A stretch of 63,697 nucleotides of DNA from CAZMVY01 sp964617875 (GTDB taxonomy: Bacteria > Planctomycetota > Phycisphaerae > UBA1845 > PWPN01), in the NCBI GenBank assembly GCA_964617875.1, contig CAZUAI010000026.1, positions 1 to 63,697 of the forward strand, given 5' to 3'. The notes beneath the pieces were generated by a model. The model was not told where the DNA came from, did not search any database, and saw only the letters and a list, made by a program, of their open reading frames with translations. Numbering within the stretch: the first letter of the stretch is position 1; every line of letters begins with the position of its first letter. Made by a program: the position numbers and the translations under genes. Positions 33,921 to 41,233 of this stretch are shown here, piece after piece.

Positions 33921-34296
33921 CGCCCCATTGTATGCCGCTGCCCGCCTTCTGGCGCGGGGCCGGGACCGGCGGAACCGAATGTATGGCTCGGGGTATCTCG
34001 CGTGGGTGCGTCTCAACGGCGACCTCGGTTCGCCTCCAGTACTCCGCATAACAGGGCGGGCAGAGAGGCGATCCGTTCGCGGGGAAGTGCACGCGGCCCT
34101 CGGTGCGGTCACGCGGGACTGGCTCCTTCCCGGGGTTACATTCGCCACAACGCCGGTTATCGTATGGACAGACACAAGGAGCATCGCCATGTGGAACAGA
34201 GTTGCTTCACAGACGCTTGCAGCCGCCCTCATCCCGCCCACGGCCGCCGCGGCCGGAGCCGCCCCTCGCCGACGAACCCGGAACGGAGACTCGACG
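33921..34296. other. Divergent region before the heparinase-like gene
   Basis: It holds a TACAAT box on the minus strand (33927-33932) very close to the methyltransferase start. It also holds an in-frame ATG at 34189 with a perfect AAGGAG (34176-34181) that is an alternative, 36-codon-longer start for the heparinase-like gene. Nothing else was recognised. Confidence 0.45.
34176..34181 (+). promoter_or_regulatory. Strong ribosome binding site for an alternative heparinase start
   Basis: AAGGAG, 7 bp before an in-frame ATG at 34189. A second site GGAG (34285-34288) serves the ATG at 34297, which gives the cleaner signal peptide. Both starts could be used. Confidence 0.45.
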
Positions 34297-37176
34297 ATGA
34301 GAACCCGCACACAACGCGGCGCACTGGCGACCGCGATGCTGGCCCTCTTTTCGCTCGGCATCCATGCCCGCGGCGCGACCGCTCAGACGACCCAGCCGCC
34401 GGCGAGCGCCCCTCTCTCCCCGCCGAAACGGGCGCCCTCGTTCTATCCCGCCGCCCTCGTTGCCCGCGCGAGGGCCAACGCCGACCGGATCCCGTGGGCC
34501 GCCCGCACCCGGGACGAGATCGTCGCCGCCGCCGAGCCATGGATGAAGATGTCCGACGACGAACTCTGGCGCCTCATGTTCGGCAACACGATCAAACGGG
34601 CATGGCAGGTTCTGTCCGACGGCCACTGCCCGGCCTGCAGAAAGCCCGTCCCCATGTACAACTGGAAGATGGACGCCCTCAACCACCCCTGGAAGACACG
34701 CTGCCCCCACTGCCAGGAGCTGTTTCCCAAGAACGACTTTGAGAAGTTCTACAAGTCCGGCCTCGACGAGCGCAACATCTTCGATCCCCGCCGGGCCGAC
34801 CGCTCGCTCCTCTTCAACGCCGATCACCCGGCCCCGGATGACCCGCTCCGGGGCTTCGGCGTGGACGACGGCGAAGGCTACGCCGAGGGCGACCGCCGAT
34901 GGCGATTCATCGGCGCTTATCTCATCTTCGGTCAATGGAAGCAGGCGGTCGTCAGCGGCATCCGAAACCTCGGCGCCGCATACGTCATGACGGGCCGGCC
35001 CGCCTACGCCCACAAGGCCGCCGTCCTCCTCGACCGCGTCGCCGATCTGTATCCGACGTTCGATTTCGGCAGGGAAGGCGTCATGTACGAGGGGCCGCCG
35101 CGCGCCGGCTACGTGTCCACCTGGCACGACGCCTGTGAGGAAACGCGCGAAATGGTCCTCGCCTACGACCAGATCTTCGACGCCCTCGCCGAGGACCGGT
35201 CGCTCGCCGCCTTCCTCGCCGACCGGTCCCGCCGCTTCAAGGGCATCCGCCCGAAAGAGACCCTCGCCGACATCCGCCGCAACATCGAGGACCGCATCCT
35301 CCGCGACGCCCTCGCCAGCCGCGACAAGATCTACTCGAACTACCCCCGCACCGAGATCGCCGTCGCCGTCATCGACACCGTGCTCGGCTGGCCCGCCAAC
35401 CGCGAGCAGGTTTTTGCGCACCTCGACGGCGTTCTCCACAAGGCGACGGCCGTAGACGGCGTCACGGGCGAGAAGGGCCTCGCCGGCTACGCCGCCTACA
35501 CCATCCAGGGGCTCGCCGTCTTGCTTGAGCAGTACGCCCGCATGGACTCGCAGTTCCTGCCCGACCTCCTGAAACGCCATCCGCGCGTCCGCGACATGTA
35601 CCGCTTCCACATCGACACCTGGTGCATGCAGACGTACTACCCGACGATCGGCGACACCGGCTCTTTTGCCGCACCCGTCCGGTCCTATGTCGGCGCACCG
35701 TTCTCCCGTACCGCCGATCTCGACGGATCCATGTACTCCTTTTTCTGGCGCCTCTACGAAACCACCGGCGATGCCGCCTTCGCGCAAGTCCTCTACCACG
35801 CCAACGGCAACAAGACGGACGAACTGCCGTTCGACGTGTTCGCCGATGCTCCGGACGCCTTCCAGGCCGCCGTCCGGGACGCAATCGCCCGGCACGGCCC
35901 CGAACCGCAAATCGGCAGCGTCAACAAACAGCAGTGGCACCTGGCGATCCTGCGTTCCGGCTCCGGTCCCGACGCCCGCGCCGTATGGCTCGACTACGAC
36001 TCCGGCGGCGGACACGGCCACGCCGACGCCATGAACATCGGGCTCATTGCGAAAGGTCTGGACCTCCTCCCCGATTTCGGCTACCCGCCGGTGCAATACG
36101 GCGGGTGGGGCTCGCCCCACGCCGTCTGGTACACCATGACGGCCGCACACAACACCGTCGTCGTTGACGGCCGGAACACCCGCCCGACCGCCGGCCGGAC
36201 CACGCTCTGGGCGGACGGCGAGCGGTTGCGTGCGGTCCGCGCATCCGGTCCGGACCTCATCGGCGGCGCACGATTCGAGCGAACCGTCGCGATGGTCGAT
36301 ACCTCCGACCGCGACTGTTACATCCTCGACGTCTTCCGCGTCGGCGGCGGAACAGACCACGTGAAGTTCACCGCCAGCCACTTCGGACAACTCACAACCG
36401 AAGGGCTGTCGCTCGCCCCCGCGGATCCTTACGGCCACGGCACACAGATGCGAGCCTTTCAATCCGACCCCGGCGCGCGGCCGGGCTGGACCGCCGACTG
36501 GCGAATCGAGGATCGCCACCGCCTCCTTGCGCCCGGCACGGACATCCACCTCCGCTGCACCGACCTCACGCGTGACGCCGAAGCCGGCACCTGCGAGGCG
36601 TGGATCTCCCCTTCCGGCTTCACCGGCGACAACGACCTCTGGATCCCGCGCATCTTCACCCGCCGGCGGGCGAAACAAGCTCCGCTCTCGTCCACCTTCG
36701 TCGCGATCCTTGAACCCTATGAGCGACAGTCCGGCATCCGCTCGATCCGCCGGCTCCCGCTCGAGACGACCGTCGGCGCCCCCTGCGACGACAGCCACGT
36801 CGCCGTCGAAATCGAACTCGCCGACGGCCAACGCGATACCCTTATCGCATCCGACGCGTTGCGGCTGTCAACCACAGCGCCGACCCGGAACACCGCCGTC
36901 ATTCAACGCGATCACAAAATCCAACTTGACGGCGACCTCTGCCTTGTTCGTCGAGATCCGCAGGGACGAATCGTCCGCGTTGCCCTTGCGTGCGGCCGGA
37001 CCCTGCATGCCGACAACCTGCGGCTGACACTGAAGAAGGATGATGCCTTCGTCGAGGTCTCATTTGCCGACGGCAAGCCTCGCATTGCGACCGGCGAAGA
37101 CGCAATCGACATGACCACCAGCACGCTGCATTCGGACAACACAAGACGGGAGCCCATTCGCCCACGGTCAGAATAA
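34297..37176 (+). CDS. Exported heparinase II/III-like polysaccharide lyase with zinc ribbon
   Basis: A 959-residue exported enzyme. Signal peptide 1-29 (LFSLGIHARGATA). An unusual four-cysteine zinc ribbon follows: HCPACRKPVP (C111, C114) and TRCPHCQELFP (C136, C139). A long alpha-helical toroid domain (about 170-550) comes next, with the active-site-like segments VSTWHDACEETREM and NYPRTEIAVAV. The heparinase II/III beta-sandwich (about 560-900) has DYDSGGGHGHADAMNIG, the metal-binding His region. The family cleaves uronic-acid polysaccharides such as heparin, alginate or ulvan by beta-elimination; the substrate here is unknown. The start is at the ATG giving a good signal peptide; an ATG 36 codons upstream also has a strong ribosome binding site. 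Divergent from the methyltransferase gene. Confidence 0.82.
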   Translation: MRTRTQRGALATAMLALFSLGIHARGATAQTTQPPASAPLSPPKRAPSFYPAALVARARANADRIPWAARTRDEIVAAAEPWMKMSDDELWRLMFGNTIKRAWQVLSDGHCPACRKPVPMYNWKMDALNHPWKTRCPHCQELFPKNDFEKFYKSGLDERNIFDPRRADRSLLFNADHPAPDDPLRGFGVDDGEGYAEGDRRWRFIGAYLIFGQWKQAVVSGIRNLGAAYVMTGRPAYAHKAAVLLDRVADLYPTFDFGREGVMYEGPPRAGYVSTWHDACEETREMVLAYDQIFDALAEDRSLAAFLADRSRRFKGIRPKETLADIRRNIEDRILRDALASRDKIYSNYPRTEIAVAVIDTVLGWPANREQVFAHLDGVLHKATAVDGVTGEKGLAGYAAYTIQGLAVLLEQYARMDSQFLPDLLKRHPRVRDMYRFHIDTWCMQTYYPTIGDTGSFAAPVRSYVGAPFSRTADLDGSMYSFFWRLYETTGDAAFAQVLYHANGNKTDELPFDVFADAPDAFQAAVRDAIARHGPEPQIGSVNKQQWHLAILRSGSGPDARAVWLDYDSGGGHGHADAMNIGLIAKGLDLLPDFGYPPVQYGGWGSPHAVWYTMTAAHNTVVVDGRNTRPTAGRTTLWADGERLRAVRASGPDLIGGARFERTVAMVDTSDRDCYILDVFRVGGGTDHVKFTASHFGQLTTEGLSLAPADPYGHGTQMRAFQSDPGARPGWTADWRIEDRHRLLAPGTDIHLRCTDLTRDAEAGTCEAWISPSGFTGDNDLWIPRIFTRRRAKQAPLSSTFVAILEPYERQSGIRSIRRLPLETTVGAPCDDSHVAVEIELADGQRDTLIASDALRLSTTAPTRNTAVIQRDHKIQLDGDLCLVRRDPQGRIVRVALACGRTLHADNLRLTLKKDDAFVEVSFADGKPRIATGEDAIDMTTSTLHSDNTRREPIRPRSE

Positions 37177-37249
37177 GCGTTCGCCCGCACGCGCGACGCA
37201 CGCCCCGCAACCGCTATAACCGCTACAGCCGCCGCAGTTCACGCCGTTT

Positions 37250-37275
37250 TCCGGGGCGGATAAACCCGCCCCGGA
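37250..37275. terminator. Perfect 10-bp hairpin downstream of the lyase gene
   Basis: TCCGGGGCGG (37250-37259) pairs with CCGCCCCGGA (37266-37275) around ATAAAC. It lies 74 bp after the stop codon. There is no T tract behind it, so the terminator role is inferred from position. Confidence 0.5.
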
Positions 37276-37378
37276 CGCAACGCAAAACACGTTATTATCA
37301 GCCCTGCTCCACGCCCTCGCCACGCCCCAAAAAAAGATGGACGACAACCCGTCGAACGAGCGCTTTTCCTTCAAGAAT

Positions 37379-37428
37379 GGGGCAAAACCCCGACGATAGT
37401 ACTGGTGTCGATAACGGCGAGAGCCGGC
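37379..37428 (+). repeat. Structured motif, copy 1
   Basis: Hairpin GGGG-CAAAA-CCCC (37379-37391), CTGGTGTC (37402-37409), 13 bases, then GCCGGC (37423-37428). The same elements with nearly the same spacing recur at 37516-37564. Confidence 0.55.
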
Positions 37429-37451
37429 TGAAGGACCAGCCAACGACACCC

Positions 37452-37476
37452 CGGGCGGCAGGATTCCACCCGCCCG
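37452..37476 (+). repeat. Hairpin between the two motif copies
   Basis: CGGGCGG (37452-37458) and CCGCCCG (37470-37476), 7-bp perfect stem, 11-base loop, in the flgM leader. Confidence 0.5.
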
Positions 37477-37515
37477 AGCCTAGGCGTTTCAAGGACGAAA
37501 TGCTGAGGAACCAAA

Positions 37516-37564
37516 GGGGCAGAGCCCCTGCAGGGTGCTGGTGTCTGCGCGTCCTTTTGCCGGC
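37516..37564 (+). repeat. Structured motif, copy 2
   Basis: Hairpin GGGGC-AGA-GCCCC (37516-37528), CTGGTGTC (37538-37545), 13 bases, then GCCGGC (37559-37564). It ends 79 bp before the flgM start. Either a duplicated cis-acting RNA or a dispersed repeat. Confidence 0.55.
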
Positions 37565-37643
37565 AGAGAGCGATCAGTTGAACCCCTTTTTGTCCGGGCA
37601 CGGAGGCCCAAACCGCTCTCGTGGCGAGCGGTGAGGTCATGCA

Positions 37644-37922
37644 ATGAACGATGTGGCTCCGATCAACGGCACTCTGATCCAGCAGCGTATCAGCGCCAGC
37701 CGCCCTGAACCTGACACGACCGTCGCAACGCTGGTGGCGGACGACCGGGACCAGGTCGAAATCTCCTCGGTCGCGAGGGCCTTGAGCCTCCTCGAATCCG
37801 CGCCCGACATCCGCATGGACAAGGTCGCACAGGCACGCGAGGCGATCGCCCGCGGCGAATACGAGACCCCCGAACGGATCGACTACACCGTCCGCCGACT
37901 GCTGCGGGACGTGCTGGCCTGA
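37644..37922 (+). CDS. flgM: Anti-sigma-28 factor FlgM
   Basis: A 92-residue protein that holds the flagellar sigma factor (FliA/sigma-28) inactive until the hook is built and FlgM is exported. The conserved C-terminal half is present: DQVEISSVARALSLLE, then VAQAREAIARGEYETPERIDYTVRRLL. The N-terminal half is disordered, as usual. GAGGT lies 6 bp before the ATG, and the long structured leader is unusual for this gene. A good terminator follows. motA-motB are 27 kb away; no sigma-28 gene is in the window. Confidence 0.9.
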   Translation: MNDVAPINGTLIQQRISASRPEPDTTVATLVADDRDQVEISSVARALSLLESAPDIRMDKVAQAREAIARGEYETPERIDYTVRRLLRDVLA

Positions 37923-37975
37923 CACAGCGTCCCTGCGGCGGAGCGAAGCCAACCCGGGTTTCGCAGCGGCTCGTT

Positions 37976-37998
37976 CCGGTTCATCACAAACCGGTTTT
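37976..37998 (+). terminator. Intrinsic terminator of flgM
   Basis: CCGGTT (37976-37981) and AACCGG (37989-37994) form a perfect 6-bp stem with a 7-base loop, followed by TTTT (37995-37998), 54 bp after the flgM stop. Confidence 0.65.
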
Positions 37999-38960
37999 CA
38001 CACAACCGGCGATGACGCCGCCATTTCCCGGAGCTTCAGTTCCGGCGCCTTCCCCTGCTGGAAGTAGGCGACCAGTTCGTCCAACTCCTTCTGCACCCCG
38101 TCCAGGAACGCCGCCCATCCCCCCACGATCGCTTCCAACCTCTGCGAGACGAGGTCCTTCGCCCGCTGGATGTCTTCGGCGTGCCACGCACCGCGGATGT
38201 GCGGCATCAGCCCCGCCAGATAGACCCCGTCCGCCAGGGGCTGGCTCTCGAGGCCCTGGTGGAGGCGTGCCGCATCGTGGTGAAACGCCGTCGTATCGAC
38301 ATACGGGGCCGGCAACGCCAGCTTCTGCGCCAGCAGCCGGCCCGCCTCGCTGTGCTCCATCCCGAAGCGGCTCCGCTCGCTCTCCATCTTCTGCGCCGGC
38401 GACAACCCGGGATCGGACAGGACCTGCGCCGTCTGCCCCTTGTCGATCGCGTGCATGATCGGCAACGCGAAATCCTCGAACATGCCCGCCGCAAACGCCA
38501 CGTCGGCCAGCGAGGCATCGAACGCCTCAACGTAACGCTTCGCGGTCACCGCCTTGCACAACCCCGCTTCCCAGTAGCTCGATTCGTCGGCCCTGCTGAG
38601 CCCGAGTTCACGGTGCAGAACCGTCATGCAGTGGCTCAGCGCCAGGGCCCGCACATTGCACAACCCCAGCAGCGAGACGGCCATGGAGACCTTGGTCACC
38701 GGCTGCCGGACGCCGAACCACGAGGAGTTCGCCAGCGCCAGCAGCTTGCCCGACAGCGACGCATCCGAGGCGACGACCTTGGCGTAGTCCTGAGGCCCCG
38801 TGTCCGGATCGCGGCCCAGCTCAATGAACTTCACGGCGACCGCCGCGCTCGTCGGCAGGTTCGACAGCGCCTGGATCCGCGACCGCAGCGCCGCCTCGAG
38901 ACGACCGGCCGGAGCCGGCCTCGCCTCCTGTCGTGCAACTGTCGCTGCCATCGGTTCCAT
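37998..38960 (-). CDS. HDOD-domain signalling protein
   Basis: A 320-residue protein that is almost wholly an HDOD domain, a catalytically inactive relative of HD hydrolases involved in signalling. Marks are LSNLPTSAAVAVKFIELGRD at the start, VVASDASLSGKLLALANSSWFG, VSMAVSLLGLCNVRALALSHCM and DVAFAAGMFEDFALPIM. The usual second-half MEHSEAGRLLAQKL with VDTTAFHHDAARL follows. HDOD proteins help control motility, c-di-GMP pathways or stress signalling in other bacteria; the target is unknown. It follows the HD-GYP gene by about 37 bp on the same strand, so the pair probably forms an operon. The start at ATG 38960 is one of two close candidates (38951 is the other). Confidence 0.85.
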   Translation of the reverse strand: MEPMAATVARQEARPAPAGRLEAALRSRIQALSNLPTSAAVAVKFIELGRDPDTGPQDYAKVVASDASLSGKLLALANSSWFGVRQPVTKVSMAVSLLGLCNVRALALSHCMTVLHRELGLSRADESSYWEAGLCKAVTAKRYVEAFDASLADVAFAAGMFEDFALPIMHAIDKGQTAQVLSDPGLSPAQKMESERSRFGMEHSEAGRLLAQKLALPAPYVDTTAFHHDAARLHQGLESQPLADGVYLAGLMPHIRGAWHAEDIQRAKDLVSQRLEAIVGGWAAFLDGVQKELDELVAYFQQGKAPELKLREMAASSPVV

Positions 38961-38997
38961 CGGTTTCCGCCGTTCGCGACCGGTCCGCAATCCGCCC

Positions 38998-40572
38998 TTA
39001 CGCCGGCGCGAGCACGACCCTTTGCGGCTCCACCCGGCGAAGCGCCTCTGCCGTCGCCAGTCTCCCCTTTCGCCGGAAGAACTCCGCCTCCAGTTCGCTC
39101 AACACCGCCACGATGTCCGGATCGAAATGCGAACCGCTGTTCGCCTGAATGTAACGAATCACCTCGTCGTGCGGCCACGCCTTGCGATACACGCGATCGC
39201 TCGCGAGCGCGTCATACACGTCCCCGACGGCCGTGATCCTCGCCGCCAGCGGAATCGCCTCGCCCGCCAGACCGTCCGGGTAGCCGCTGCCGTCCCACCT
39301 CTCGTGGTGATGCCTCGCGATGTCCCGGCCCATGTCCAGGAAACTGTCCTGCGTGATCCGCTCGGACATCGCCTGCAGGACCTTCGCGCCCACGACGGTG
39401 TGGGTCTTCATGACCTCGTATTCACTCGGCGTCAGCTTGCCCGGCTTCAGCAGAATATGGTCGGGAATCCCGACCTTCCCGATGTCATGCAACGGGATCG
39501 AGCGGTGCAGCGCGTTGACAAACTCGCGATCCATCATGTAGCCGTACTGCTCCGTCCGCTGCAACCCTTCGGCAAGAAGCTTCGAATACGCGCGCAGCCG
39601 GTGCAGGTGATCGCCCGTCTCCGGGTCACGCCACTCCGCCAGGCCGGCCAGCCCCACGAGGGCCGCGTCGCGCGTTCGATCCAGGTGCAACCGGCGCCGT
39701 TGGCTCTCGATCGCGACCGCGGCGGTCGTGGCCAGGCAGCGAAGGATCCTCACGTCCTGATCGGTGTATCCCTGATCCGCCACCTTGTCGGCGACGTTCA
39801 GAACGCCCAGGGAACCCGCCTCCGACGCAATCGGCACGCTGACGTACGGCGGGCGGTGCAGACATCGCTGGTCCGGCGCCGGGCCCCCGCCGACCGGCTC
39901 CCCGTCGTTGACGACACGCACGTCGTTGCTGCGGTACGCCGTGCCGATCACCGAACCGTCGATCCGCGCGGCATACTCCGGCGTGACCATCCCCTCGTCC
40001 GTCAGCGCCCGCGCCACGCGCAGCCACTGGCCCGTTTCGTCCGGGAACAGGATGGAGGCGCTCCGGCTGAACGTGAGCGAGACCGCGCAGATCAGCGTCG
40101 CTTCGAGCGTCTCCTCGACGGTCTCGAGCGTGTTCAGCTTCAGCGAGAACTCGTGGATCTGGTAGAGCAGGTTGTTCTGCTGCTCCAGTTCCCGCTGGAG
40201 TTGCCGCGCGGCCAGCCCCGCGCGGACCCGTGCATGAACTTCGGCCGCGTCCAGCGGCTTGACGACGTACGCCACCGCCCCCGCATTCAGGGCCAGGACC
40301 TTCTCCTCCTGATTCGTCGTATCGGCCACGACGATCACGGGGACCGCCCCCGCAAACGCGTTCCCCTGGACACGACGGCAGATGTCCAGCGCCGTCACGC
40401 CCGTCAGATCCGCCGCCGCCACGATCAGATCGACCGACCGCTCACGCAGCATGTCCAGGCCTGCTTCGCCCGTGGATGCATGAACGACCTCCAGACGCTC
40501 TCCGGCAAGCTGCGAACGCAGTTCGCCAGACAGGTCCGCCGAACGGTCGATAACCAGGACGGTTCCGTGCAT
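38998..40572 (-). CDS. HD-GYP cyclic-di-GMP phosphodiesterase with degenerate receiver and GAF domain
   Basis: A 524-residue protein predicted to hydrolyse c-di-GMP. Order: receiver-like domain (about 3-120), helical linker, GAF domain (about 140-290), HD-GYP domain (about 300-480). The HD-GYP part is complete: ETGDHLHRL (318-326), LHDIGKVGIPDHILLKPGKL with H362-D363, and HHHERWDGSGYPDGL (421-435) with the GYP triad. In the receiver the phosphoacceptor site, five residues after D48 in VDLIVAAADL, is A53, although K105 (VVKPL) is kept; it cannot be phosphorylated there. GAF input may therefore set activity. It is divergent from a CheY-like regulator with an intact receiver and lies 37 bp before the HDOD gene. 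Proximity to flgM fits control of motility by c-di-GMP. Confidence 0.9.
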   Translation of the reverse strand: MHGTVLVIDRSADLSGELRSQLAGERLEVVHASTGEAGLDMLRERSVDLIVAAADLTGVTALDICRRVQGNAFAGAVPVIVVADTTNQEEKVLALNAGAVAYVVKPLDAAEVHARVRAGLAARQLQRELEQQNNLLYQIHEFSLKLNTLETVEETLEATLICAVSLTFSRSASILFPDETGQWLRVARALTDEGMVTPEYAARIDGSVIGTAYRSNDVRVVNDGEPVGGGPAPDQRCLHRPPYVSVPIASEAGSLGVLNVADKVADQGYTDQDVRILRCLATTAAVAIESQRRRLHLDRTRDAALVGLAGLAEWRDPETGDHLHRLRAYSKLLAEGLQRTEQYGYMMDREFVNALHRSIPLHDIGKVGIPDHILLKPGKLTPSEYEVMKTHTVVGAKVLQAMSERITQDSFLDMGRDIARHHHERWDGSGYPDGLAGEAIPLAARITAVGDVYDALASDRVYRKAWPHDEVIRYIQANSGSHFDPDIVAVLSELEAEFFRRKGRLATAEALRRVEPQRVVLAPA

Positions 40573-40692
40573 TGCGACCCCAGACTAAAATCGGATGTCG
40601 GCCGTGTCGCCTTCATTTCAATTCTGACGCCGCCATGGACCTCACATCGCCCATGCCGCAGGCGCCGAATGGCCTGCCCGCCCCCCTCCCAA

Positions 40693-40698
40693 TATAAT
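40693..40698 (+). promoter_or_regulatory. Candidate -10 box TATAAT for the CheY-like gene
   Basis: AATATAATGCCC lies 51 bp before the start codon; no TTGACA-like -35 at 16-18 bp. Confidence 0.4.
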
Positions 40699-40748
40699 GC
40701 CCGCCCTGTGCATTGAGGCCGCCCGTGCGGCCCGCTGGAGGCACCGCG

Positions 40749-41228
40749 ATGAGTGACCCGTTTCGCGACTCGGGAAGTCGGACAACGCCGTACACGATTC
40801 TGATCGTTGACGACAACCAGCAGAACCTCGAGTTGATCGAGGCCTACATGGAGGAGTTGCCGGACGTCCGGCCGATAACCGCAACGAACGGCGCCGAGGC
40901 CCTTGACGCCGTGGCGTCCGAGCACCCCGACCTGATCCTGCTCGATGTCATGATGCCGAAGATCTCCGGCTTCGAAGTCTGCAAGCAGGTCAAGGGCGAC
41001 CCCGGCACGCGGGACATCCCCATCATCATGGTCACGGCGCTCGACGAGTTCGGTGACGTCGAGCGTGCGCGGGAGTGCGGCGCCGACGGTTTCCTGACCA
41101 AGCCCGTCAAGCGCCAGGAACTGACAGCGGAAGTGCGGAGGCTCCTCAGTGCCCGGCAGTCCACAAGTAAAGCGGCGGACCGGCCCAAGCCCGACATCCG
41201 CCTCAGGCCCCCTTTCGAAGAGGAGTAG
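40749..41228 (+). CDS. CheY-like single-domain response regulator
   Basis: A 159-residue receiver with a short C-terminal tail (DRPKPDIRLRPPFEEE) and no output domain. The phosphorylation site is intact: LIVDDNQQN (21-22 acidic pair), D66 in LILLDVMMPKISGFEVC, T96 in MVTALDE and K118 in LTKPV. It resembles PleD/CheY-type receivers that act by protein contact. GGAGG lies 8 bp before the ATG. It is divergent from the HD-GYP gene, whose own receiver is degenerate, so it may provide phosphoryl input in trans; that is inference. The M16 peptidase gene starts only 5 bp behind it. Confidence 0.88.
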   Translation: MSDPFRDSGSRTTPYTILIVDDNQQNLELIEAYMEELPDVRPITATNGAEALDAVASEHPDLILLDVMMPKISGFEVCKQVKGDPGTRDIPIIMVTALDEFGDVERARECGADGFLTKPVKRQELTAEVRRLLSARQSTSKAADRPKPDIRLRPPFEEE

Positions 41229-41233
41229 ACCGA

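Larger units (their letters stand above)
37177..37643. other. Structured region between the lyase and flgM
   Basis: About 470 bp without a gene but rich in hairpins: a 10-bp stem at 37250-37275, then a duplicated hairpin motif at 37379 and 37516, and a CGGGCGG/CCGCCCG stem at 37452-37476. The first part also contains the repeat AACCGCTATAACCGCTAC. It is the long upstream region of flgM. Confidence 0.55.
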
